This document shows, one piece after another, positions 1 to 5,298 of a stretch of DNA of 6,635 nucleotides. A model generated the notes under the pieces. That model was not told the origin of the DNA. It was given only the letters and a program-made list of their open reading frames with translations, and made no database searches. The translations under genes were made by a program, and so were the position numbers. How positions within the stretch are numbered: the stretch's first letter is position 1; each line of letters opens with the position of its first letter. This DNA comes from Chitinophaga pinensis (GTDB taxonomy: Bacteria; Bacteroidota; Bacteroidia; NS11-12g; UBA9320), in the NCBI GenBank assembly GCA_945890595.1, contig CAMDCQ010000132.1, forward strand, positions 1-6,635, read 5' to 3'.

Positions 1-187
1 GGTATCCTTTTGAAAGCGATGTACCTCCTTTAAAAACAGACTCATTTACATATTTACTTTTTGCCAATCGACTTAACACCCATGTTATCCAATAATCTTT
101 TTCGACAAAGGACAATGGGATGTTTAAATGCAAAGAAGCACTGAGCAACAAATCTTTAAAAATAATATCATCCTTGTGCAGTATCAT
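1..187 (-). CDS. AbiEii/AbiGii-type nucleotidyltransferase toxin, N-terminal part (runs off left edge)
   Basis: Translating the minus strand from the ATG at 187-185 gives 62 open codons up to the window edge. Residues 28-35 read VEKDYWIT and residues 52-62 read FKGGTSLSKGY. These are the opening signatures of the AbiEii nucleotidyltransferase family, in which the GG-(T/S)-x-L glycine motif precedes the catalytic acidic pair. That pair lies beyond the edge, so catalytic integrity cannot be judged. The start overlaps the stop of the upstream antitoxin as ATGA (187-184), which implies translational coupling and toxin synthesis only after antitoxin. Family knowledge: these enzymes transfer nucleotides to targets such as tRNA acceptor ends, or bind GTP, and stop growth, often during phage infection. 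The target of this member is unknown. Family assignment is firm; activity is inferred. Confidence 0.88.
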   Translation of the reverse strand, partial: MILHKDDIIFKDLLLSASLHLNIPLSFVEKDYWITWVLSRLAKSKYVNESVFKGGTSLSKGY

Positions 188-909
188 TCAATATTCCAGT
201 TTTTGATAGTTGGCAGTTCTGTTGCTTTTATGCTTATGTTAATTTTCGTCAATGGATTAAGACTGCTTTTTAATTCTTCCAGTTGTATGGTTACATTTAG
301 ATTTTCTAAAATTGCTCCAAGCAATGATCTTACTCTAGCTGGGTAGAACAGTGCATATTGAATGAGTTCTTTTTGCTCCTTTGAGGTTAACGCTTTTAGT
401 AAAAAACTCATTCGCTTTATTGCCTGTATAACCGAGCAATCGGGGATTCTTCTGATGTCTTTCAAAGCATCCAAATAACCTAACAGTTGATAGTTTTTCT
501 CTGTTATATCAACATAACTTTTCACTGAACTTACTTGCAGTGTACCTTGATTTATGTTGATGGGGTTTTTCTTTGTGGCAATCTTTATTTTAAAAGCCAT
601 TTGTGTTGTTAATCCCATTCTGTTGTATAAAGAAAAGCCTGTTTCATACGCTACTCGTTTACCATCTTCAAATAAGTACCTTTCCAATATACCATTGCTA
701 TCCGGGCCCAACTCTCCAAATATGGTTTTACGTGGAATATAAAATACACCTTTAGATACCTTTTTTATAGTCCCATTCTTTTGTAAACGCTCCAAAGCCT
801 TAGCAGCACTATAAAAATCATTCGCTTCTATTCCCAAATCAGCATAGCCAAAAGGTTGACTTTCAGGAATGCGTTCAATGGTATTTCGTATTTGCGCTGC
901 TACTTTCAT
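184..909 (-). CDS. DUF6088/AbiEi-like antitoxin and transcriptional autoregulator (type IV TA)
   Basis: This 241-aa protein has a winged-helix N-terminus. Residues 31-48 (DFYSAAKALERLQKNGTI) fit the recognition-helix part, followed by the wing VSKGVFYIPRKTIFG. The middle carries EDGKRVAYETG, LYNRMGLTTQ and VKSYVDIT, and residues 189-202 read YPARVRSLLGAILE. All are hallmarks of the Bacteroidota DUF6088 family that partners AbiEii toxins. The length fits the family, whose typical C-terminus ends soon after this last motif; the extra tail of about 40 residues looks divergent. Its stop overlaps the toxin start by ATGA. Expected role: a DNA-binding antitoxin that neutralises the toxin without a stable complex (type IV) and represses its own operon. 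The palindrome at 993-1024 over the promoter supports repression. The ATG at 909-907 is the first start that keeps the whole winged helix; no strong Shine-Dalgarno is seen, which is normal in Bacteroidota. Confidence 0.9.
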   Translation of the reverse strand: MKVAAQIRNTIERIPESQPFGYADLGIEANDFYSAAKALERLQKNGTIKKVSKGVFYIPRKTIFGELGPDSNGILERYLFEDGKRVAYETGFSLYNRMGLTTQMAFKIKIATKKNPININQGTLQVSSVKSYVDITEKNYQLLGYLDALKDIRRIPDCSVIQAIKRMSFLLKALTSKEQKELIQYALFYPARVRSLLGAILENLNVTIQLEELKSSLNPLTKINISIKATELPTIKNWNIE

Positions 910-965
910 TCGTGCGTTTCTATGTTGTATTGATCTAATGGAACTACGCTAAAGCTCCGTGTCAT
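906..965 (-). other. possible 19-codon leader ORF of the TA operon
   Basis: On the minus strand an ATG at 965-963 opens 19 codons and ends in TGA at 908-906, overlapping the antitoxin ATG (909-907) as ATGA. The ATG lies only about 5 nt past the predicted -7 box, so a transcript could be leaderless or nearly so. Translation of this frame would deliver ribosomes to the antitoxin start. A 19-codon frame can arise by chance, and the peptide is not recognised. Confidence 0.25.
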
Positions 966-969
966 ACTA

Positions 970-999
970 CAAAGGTGGTTATTTTACTTAAAATGTCAA
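970..999 (-). promoter_or_regulatory. Bacteroidota-type promoter of the TA operon
   Basis: On the minus strand there is TTG at 999-997, a 19-nt spacer, then CACCTTTG at 977-970. This matches the Bacteroidota consensus TTG-N19/20-TAnnTTTG except for one base. Transcription would start near 963-965, giving a leader of about 55 nt before the antitoxin. The -33 element lies inside the palindrome at 993-1024. Confidence 0.7.
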
Positions 1000-1024
1000 G
1001 TTTTTCACATCAAAAACTTGACAT
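993..1024. promoter_or_regulatory. palindromic operator of the TA operon
   Basis: Perfect inverted repeat: arm ATGTCAAGTTTTT (993-1005), 6-nt centre (1006-1011), arm AAAAACTTGACAT (1012-1024). The arm nearest the antitoxin gene contains the -33 TTG of its promoter, so a bound protein would block sigma-factor access. AbiEi antitoxins are known to bind inverted repeats at their own promoters, so this is the best candidate site for the 184-909 product. The DNA-level symmetry is seen directly; the binding partner is inferred. A bidirectional terminator is less likely, because the site is upstream of the operon and overlaps a good promoter. Confidence 0.75.
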
Positions 1025-1380
1025 AAATAACGAATTGAGGGTAACTATGCTTTTTGTTTTCTCAAAACTACCTATTAAATCGTGATAGAGATACTTTTTT
1101 ATTAAAACTATGGCCTGTGGTAATTATTCGGATTCCAATTCAGCTTATTGGTTCAATGTGCCATCTTGAGAAATAGTACTATTGGGTAATACGTTATTAC
1201 CAGAACAGCGTTACAATTTATCGTTAAAACTAACTTGCAAGCCATTCTATTGCACATCCACGCGTATTTTAATTTACGATGAACTCGTTATGTTTACTCG
1301 AAAACTCTCCAGAACTAACGGTAATTGTTGAAAGGTAGTGACTAGCTCTAAGGATTTTTTGAGCGGCTGACCACTTAAAC
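1025..1380. other. AT-rich intergenic stretch, no supportable gene
   Basis: No long reading frame exists on either strand, only fragments such as a 19-codon plus-strand frame from 1110 and a 38-codon minus-strand frame without an ATG just beyond the 1381 stop. Sequence character suggests eroded coding DNA rather than a compact regulatory region, but no protein family can be recognised. No tRNA-like fold or strong terminator was seen. Confidence 0.5.
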
Positions 1381-1536
1381 TCACACTATCACCTCACCCC
1401 ATTTCATCCAGCTGCCATAACGGGTTTCTATTTCGTCCATTGGGCAGTTGCTGCGGTCTTGGGCTTCTTGTATGGAGGCTGAGCTAGCGGTAACATCCTA
1501 GAAGAAAACCGAGCCTTTCCCCGCATCGCCTGTTAT
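1381..1536 (-). pseudogene. 3' remnant of an unidentified gene, interrupted by a TAG
   Basis: Read on the minus strand from 1536, one frame gives ITGDAGKGSVFF, then TAG (1500-1498), then DVTASSASIQEAQ...CPMDEIETRYG, SWMKWGEVIV and TGA at 1383-1381. The composition is protein-like on both sides of the TAG, as expected for a decayed 3' end with a nonsense mutation. The last codons match a second copy at 2489-2537, where the peptide ends RYGRYMRWGEVIM and the TGA falls at the aligned position. Synonymous and conservative changes between the copies favour past coding constraint. The parent family is not recognised. Another frame (RNPLWQ...) is also partly open in both copies, so the frame choice is not certain. 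A 19-aa frame from the ATG at 1440 could still be translated. Confidence 0.4.
1388..1429. repeat. diverged direct repeat, copy 1
   Basis: A 42-bp segment containing CTGCCATAACGG matches 2496-2537 at 35 of 42 positions in the same orientation. It overlaps the end of the pseudogene remnant. The two copies bracket the lipoprotein gene and the truncated gene at 1633-2474. Confidence 0.7.
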
Positions 1537-1588
1537 TCATTATTTAACAATTACACTAAGTGACTCTTTATGCTAACAAAGTCCTTAA

Positions 1589-1619
1589 TTCTTTAAAAAA
1601 TATTTATTTACTATAGTTG
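1589..1619 (+). promoter_or_regulatory. weak candidate promoter of the lipoprotein gene
   Basis: TTC at 1589-1591, a 20-nt spacer and TATAGTTG at 1612-1619 resemble TTG-N19/20-TAnnTTTG with one mismatch in each element. It would leave a leader of under 10 nt before the ATG at 1633. The surrounding DNA is very AT-rich, so a chance match is quite possible. Confidence 0.25.
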
Positions 1620-1632
1620 GATTTAAATAGTT

Positions 1633-2277
1633 ATGAAAAAAATACAAAATATCTCAACTCATATTTTAGCCCTGGCGTGTTTTTTTAGTTTTATATCATG
1701 CAGTCAAAACGATAAAAATTCAGATGCATCGAGAGAAATAGAACTTATCAAGAAGGAAAACGAATTGTTAAAAAGAGAACTTAGTCTGATCGAAAAAGAA
1801 AGCCAAACGACTAGAACCGAACCTACCAAACCAGCAGAACCATCACCTACAAAAATTGCATCTAAAATTAATGCTGGAAAAGACCAATCCAACAACGGTG
1901 CTGGGGAGGTCACTCAAAGAGGAGACTACAAATTCAGTAAAGAAGTTATACCAAATGAAAATAGAGATAAAGGTAAACTAGAAAAAGGATCTGGTAGCGG
2001 GCCCGTAGTGGGACTAATCGGTGGTTTTGATGCTGAAATAAACCCTCCATCAGGCGGTGTACAAGATAATGGAGTAGTAAGATTATACGTGTGTGTGAAT
2101 GAAAATGGAACAGTTACTACCGTAAAACATGATCCTTTGCGTGGCGCCCCTGGCACTACCACCAATTCAGGATTAATCAACAAAGCTATAAGTTCCATCA
2201 AACAATCTTCTTTTAAGAACGTTAGTGGTTCTGACGGAGGTTGTGGTCACTTTACGTATACTTTCAAAGTAAATTAG
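1633..2277 (+). CDS. putative lipoprotein with coiled coil and TonB-C-like domain
   Basis: This 214-aa protein starts with a basic and hydrophobic signal peptide ending in the lipobox FISC, with Cys23 as the predicted lipidated residue. Acidic residues soon after it (CSQNDKNSD) are compatible with outer-membrane lipoprotein export. Residues 33-58 form a charged heptad-like segment (REIELIKKENELLKRELSLI) likely to be a short coiled coil. Then come a Lys/Pro/Thr-rich spacer and a Gly-rich linker. The last 70 or so residues (VRLYVCVNENGTVTTVKHD ... FTYTFKV) follow the strand-glycine-strand pattern of TonB C-terminal or AgmX-like domains, which bind periplasmic or outer-membrane partners. No transmembrane anchor typical of true TonB is present beyond the signal peptide, so this is not a standard energy transducer. 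The two cysteines in the C-terminal domain could form a disulfide. Function is unknown. The stop overlaps that of the convergent gene by 4 bp. Confidence 0.8.
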   Translation: MKKIQNISTHILALACFFSFISCSQNDKNSDASREIELIKKENELLKRELSLIEKESQTTRTEPTKPAEPSPTKIASKINAGKDQSNNGAGEVTQRGDYKFSKEVIPNENRDKGKLEKGSGSGPVVGLIGGFDAEINPPSGGVQDNGVVRLYVCVNENGTVTTVKHDPLRGAPGTTTNSGLINKAISSIKQSSFKNVSGSDGGCGHFTYTFKVN

Positions 2278-2474
2278 TCAACAGCTTGACCTATCATGCT
2301 ATCAACTACTTTTTCATAGTATTCTACCTGAGAGAAATCAAATTCAACTATTTTTTTTGCGATATCATGTTTACTCGCTTTACCCCTATTTGCTATTAAT
2401 GTCTTTATCATCAAAGGTTGATAGATATGGGACATCCTCATTTTATTTTGGATAAAATCCTTAAGACTGTTCAT
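2274..2474 (-). CDS. short protein like the N-terminal module of an HNH-endonuclease-associated family, probably truncated
   Basis: The 66-aa product contains RMSHIYQPLMIKTLI, GKASKHDIAKKI and SQVEYYEKVV. From memory this pattern (RMSHIYQPVMIKTLL, then an IAK segment, then SQ-x-EYYE) opens a family of larger proteins that often carry an HNH nuclease domain further on and continue with a motif like MPGRVL. Here the similarity ends at about residue 62 (SMIGQ), and the frame stops with AVD exactly where the convergent lipoprotein gene ends. This suggests the 3' part was lost at that junction and the remainder closed by a chance TAA. It could still be a stand-alone helical, winged-helix-like protein. 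A GAGGA lies 13-14 nt before the ATG at 2474-2472. Confidence in coding is moderate, in the family fair, in nuclease function nil for this fragment. Confidence 0.55.
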   Translation of the reverse strand: MNSLKDFIQNKMRMSHIYQPLMIKTLIANRGKASKHDIAKKIVEFDFSQVEYYEKVVDSMIGQAVD

Positions 2475-2495
2475 ATAAATTTATTTCCTCACATG

Positions 2496-2537
2496 ATCAC
2501 CTCGCCCCACCTCATATATCTGCCATAACGGATTTCT
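2496..2537. repeat. diverged direct repeat, copy 2
   Basis: This is the partner of the 42-bp segment at 1388-1429 (35/42 identical, same orientation). On the minus strand it reads as a peptide end, RYGRYMRWGEVIM followed by TGA at 2491-2489, which lies just upstream of the 2474 start. Only about seven in-frame codons precede the homologous part before a TAG, so it is a fragment and not a gene. Confidence 0.7.
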
Positions 2538-2658
2538 TTTGCTTTTAGGCTGACTTTCTATTTTCTAATGTTGTACCCTTACCATAAAGCTATACTTACT
2601 TCCATTATTTCTTTGTTCTGGTGTTGTATTCTATGTCAACCAACACAACAATTAACTC

Positions 2659-2686
2659 TGCAGTTGTAAGAGTCATCAGAACTGCA
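2659..2686. terminator. weak inverted repeat downstream of the T9SS gene
   Basis: TGCAGTT (2659-2665) and AACTGCA (2680-2686) form a perfect 7-bp stem with a 14-nt loop about 50 nt past the stop of the 2738-4822 gene. There is no adjacent U-tract, so intrinsic termination is doubtful. The rest of 2538-2737 shows no gene and no other clear signal. Confidence 0.25.
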
Positions 2687-2737
2687 AATGCCCCAGAAAT
2701 CAGAAGACTCACTTGCAAATAGTAAACCTAAATCCAA

Positions 2738-4822
2738 CTATTCTCTAATTACTCTAAAGGTTTGTTTTAAATCATTTCCTACACTGATAAGGTAAACTCC
2801 TTCTGCAAAATCTTGAATACCTAAATTAGTCAATTCAGTAGTTATACTTCCACTAAGCACCTCTGCACCATTGCTTGAGTATACCATATACTTAGCACCT
2901 AAAAGTGACGCTTTGGCCTTAATAAAAACAACGCCCTTAGTAGGATTTGGATAAACTGCATACGCTTTATTTAAGTCGATTTCTGACACATTTGCTCTAT
3001 CGATATTTAATACCGCTGCTTCTGACGTATCCGTACATGTATTAAAGGTCACTGAACAACGATATACTTCATTGTCATTGCTTGTGGTGACATTAGAAAT
3101 AATTAGTGTGCTGGAAGTGGTTCCGCTGTATTGACCTGCATTGCTTAAATTCTGAAAGCCAGTCCCATTATCTCTTTGCCATTGATACGTTGCATTCGGA
3201 TCAAAAATAGACTGTGTAATGAATGTAGCATTGCTCCCCGGCATTACCGTGTGATTAGCTGGGTTTACAGAAATTATGTCCTCTGTTTTTACAATTGTAA
3301 GACTTAAAGTAACAATACTATCACAGCCTACGCTATTACTGAGGGTATCCGTGTATGTTCCACTTATAATCCATATTTTTCCCGTAGATGAAGTATAGCT
3401 ATCGCACTCCGTCAGTGTTAATGATTCGCCATTTTCTCTTATAACTTTAAGGTTTAAAGTAACAACACTATCACAGCCTTCTGCATTTACAAAAGTATCT
3501 GTAGCTGTATTACTACTCTCGGTGTAGGTTACACCATTGGTCCAAATGTAAGCTCTGCATGAGGTGACCGTATCTGTGGAGGAAGTAGCTATGCAAGTGC
3601 TGACAGTATACACTCTTACCTGGCCAGCATTTGTTCCGTTACCGTCATTAAGCCTTGCTCCAATAGCCACAGTACTCCCATCGCTACTTAGTGAGACAGC
3701 AGCTCCAGATTGATCACCAGCAGCTTCACCATCTATATCAGAACCTAATTGTGTCCAAGTACCGCTTATGTTTTTGTATATTCTTACGTGTCCAGCATTT
3801 GTTCCATTACCGTCGTTATAATAACCTCCAATAGCTACAGTACTCCCATCGCTGCTTAGTGAGACAGCACCTCCATAGCAATCACCAGCTGATTCACCAT
3901 CTATATCAGAACCTAATTGCGTCCAAACACCATTATAAACACCATTATCATTTTCATAAACCCTTACGTGTCCAGCATTTGTTCCTTTACTATCATTATT
4001 ATTAAAAGCTCCAATAGCCACGGTACTCCCATCACTGCTTAGTGATACAGACCCAGAGAAATCATTTGCTGCTTCTCCGTCTATATCTGAACCTATTTGA
4101 GTCCATGTGCCGCTTATGTTTTTGTATATTCTCACATGTCCAGCATTTGTTCCATTACCGTCATTGGACCATGCTCCAATAGCCACAATACTCCCATCGC
4201 TACTTAGTGAAACAGAAACTCCAGATTGATCATTTGCAGCTTCTCCATCTATATCAGAACCTAATTGTGTCCATGTGCCGCTTATGTTTTTATATACTCT
4301 TACGTGTCCAGCATTTGTTCCATTACCGTCGTTATAATGGGCTCCAATAGCCACAGTACTCCCATCGCTACTTAGCGAGACAGCAACTCCAGATTGATCA
4401 CGAGCAGCTTCACCATCTATATCAGAACCTATTTGTGTCCAAGTACCGCTTATGTTTTTGTATATTCTTACGTGTCCAGCATTTGTTCCATTACCGTCGT
4501 TAGAATAAGCTCCAATAGCTACAACACTTCCATCAGTAGAAATGGAGACAGAAATTCCAAATCCGTCATTTGTGGCTTCTCCAACGATATCTGAACCTAA
4601 TTGAGTCCAAACTCCACTTTCATTCTTATAAATTCTTACAGAGTTACTACCAGTTCCTCCGATAGCCATAGTACTCCCATCGCTACTTAGTGATACAGAC
4701 CATCCAGATAAATCATTTGCGGATTCTCCATCGATATCTGAACCTATTTGAACTTGAGCATTCAAAAAAGAGATGCACGTAATAAAAATGATAGATAGTG
4801 CTTGTCTGCTTATTTTACGCAT
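2738..4822 (-). CDS. T9SS-exported surface protein with seven FG-GAP-like repeats, Ig-like and type A sorting domains
   Basis: The 694-aa protein begins with a Sec signal peptide (residues 1-22, ending FLNA before QVQ). Residues 25-408 hold seven repeats, mostly 56 aa, built as GSDIDGEAANDQSG, SVSLSSDGSTVAIGA, NDGNGTNAGHVRIY and GTWTQ. They resemble the FG-GAP-type blade of integrin-like propellers, and seven units fit a closed seven-bladed propeller. Residues 410-510 contain two short Cys repeats ending GCDSVVTLNL and GCDSIVTLSL, common in flavobacterial surface proteins. Residues about 515-607 form an Ig-like domain (NHTVMPGSNATF, YQWQRDNG, YRCSV). Residues about 618-694 are the T9SS type A sorting domain (YAVYPNPTKGVVFI, ending QTFRVIRE), which directs passage through the outer membrane and surface attachment or release. 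No catalytic motif is visible, so adhesion or binding is the likely role. Partner and ligand are unknown. Domain reading is confident; function is inferred. Confidence 0.92.
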   Translation of the reverse strand: MRKISRQALSIIFITCISFLNAQVQIGSDIDGESANDLSGWSVSLSSDGSTMAIGGTGSNSVRIYKNESGVWTQLGSDIVGEATNDGFGISVSISTDGSVVAIGAYSNDGNGTNAGHVRIYKNISGTWTQIGSDIDGEAARDQSGVAVSLSSDGSTVAIGAHYNDGNGTNAGHVRVYKNISGTWTQLGSDIDGEAANDQSGVSVSLSSDGSIVAIGAWSNDGNGTNAGHVRIYKNISGTWTQIGSDIDGEAANDFSGSVSLSSDGSTVAIGAFNNNDSKGTNAGHVRVYENDNGVYNGVWTQLGSDIDGESAGDCYGGAVSLSSDGSTVAIGGYYNDGNGTNAGHVRIYKNISGTWTQLGSDIDGEAAGDQSGAAVSLSSDGSTVAIGARLNDGNGTNAGQVRVYTVSTCIATSSTDTVTSCRAYIWTNGVTYTESSNTATDTFVNAEGCDSVVTLNLKVIRENGESLTLTECDSYTSSTGKIWIISGTYTDTLSNSVGCDSIVTLSLTIVKTEDIISVNPANHTVMPGSNATFITQSIFDPNATYQWQRDNGTGFQNLSNAGQYSGTTSSTLIISNVTTSNDNEVYRCSVTFNTCTDTSEAAVLNIDRANVSEIDLNKAYAVYPNPTKGVVFIKAKASLLGAKYMVYSSNGAEVLSGSITTELTNLGIQDFAEGVYLISVGNDLKQTFRVIRE
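3599..4750 (-). repeat. seven tandem repeats of about 168 bp coding for propeller blades
   Basis: By residue, the units are 25-73, 74-129, 130-185, 186-241, 242-301, 302-357 and 358-408 of the 2738-4822 product. Units 2, 3, 4 and 6 are exactly 56 aa and nearly identical at DNA level. Unit 1 lacks the NDGNGTNAG stretch, unit 5 loses one residue after SG and gains a few before VWT, and unit 7 ends at VYTVS without the GTWT strand. Confidence 0.95.
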
Positions 4823-4874
4823 AAAAATTATAATTATTCAAAGTAAAGTTAATAGTTCCAATAACGCAGTATTC

Positions 4875-5120
4875 TCAACACACCATCTCCCATACCGCCC
4901 AAGCCATTGCAACAGGCACGAGTAATAACCATGCTACACTCACCAAGCATCCTCTACTGGTTTTGTTGTACACCTTATTGTAAAGGGCTTTTTTAGGGTC
5001 GGTAACCCATCCGCCACCTTGGGGAGCTTTCACACCCAAGTTATGACGTACGATGCGCCTTACCGAGGTACGAGCTGCGATGCGTTTACTAATAGAAGGT
5101 ATGCGGACTCCGAATTTCAT
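4875..5120 (-). CDS. small conserved basic protein with C-terminal membrane segment, function unknown
   Basis: The 81-aa product opens with a basic half (MKFGVRIPSISKRIAARTS, then RIVRHNLG) followed by GWVTDPKKALYNKVYNKTSRGC and a single hydrophobic segment (about residues 59-79, VSVAWLLLVPVAMAWAVW). The pattern S-x-(K)-x-I-x-ART-S/T ... GW/G-x-x-(T/N)-DPKKA-x-YNK-(V/I)-YNKT recurs, as I recall it, in small uncharacterised proteins of phages and genomes from Firmicutes and Bacteroidota. This makes it a real gene rather than a shadow. An A-rich stretch precedes the ATG at 5120-5118. The stop is 52 nt upstream of the T9SS gene start, in the same direction, so read-through into that gene is possible. 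The DNA is richer in GC than its neighbours, which hints at separate ancestry. No function is known. Confidence 0.75.
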   Translation of the reverse strand: MKFGVRIPSISKRIAARTSVRRIVRHNLGVKAPQGGGWVTDPKKALYNKVYNKTSRGCLVSVAWLLLVPVAMAWAVWEMVC

Positions 5121-5298
5121 TTTTTTATCTCTGCTAAGTTAATTCTCTTTTTCAAAAAAATCAATGACGTCTGCTGCGTCTATGCTTTTTATAGTGCCCG
5201 GTGTCGCCAACAAGTGGCTCACCTATCGCCCAAAATGCGGGAAAGAGGTGTAAGCCATCTCGTTAACTACTGAAAAAAACTAAGCGAAGTATGTTGCT
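5121..5298 (-). other. GC-richer leader between the PKD lipoprotein and the small basic protein
   Basis: No gene is supported here. The DNA between 5191 and 5260 is GC-richer than most of the window and has short self-complementary pieces: GCCA (5206-5209) with TGGC (5215-5218), and GGCT-ACCT (5216-5224) with AGGT-AGCC (5246-5256, with bulges). It could be a structured leader of the 5120 gene. No good promoter consensus or U-tract terminator for the 5299 gene was found. Confidence 0.3.

Noticed and set aside
128..346. Plus-strand frame of 72 codons
   Set aside because: It lies antisense within the antitoxin and the toxin start, both of which have clear family motifs; it has no recognisable features.
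554..742. Plus-strand frame of 62 codons
   Set aside because: It is fully inside the antitoxin gene on the opposite strand.
1018..1049. Plus-strand promoter from the right arm of the palindrome (TTGACA with TAACTATG)
   Set aside because: The spacer is 21 nt, one base of the -7 box is off, and no gene follows on the plus strand until 1633.
1268..1380. 38-codon open minus-strand frame just beyond the remnant stop, sharing the word for SSKH/ASKH with the 2274-2474 gene
   Set aside because: It has no start codon, and the shared 11-bp word plus loose similarity is too weak to call a second copy of that gene.
1381..2540. Integron attC sites around the lipoprotein gene
   Set aside because: The repeated segment lacks the RYYYAAC and GTTRRRY core pair and has no long imperfect palindrome.
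4394..4594. Plus-strand frame of 66 codons
   Set aside because: It is the antisense shadow of the repetitive propeller blades.
5019..5273. Plus-strand frame of 84 codons
   Set aside because: It overlaps the conserved small basic protein on the other strand and has no protein-like features of its own.
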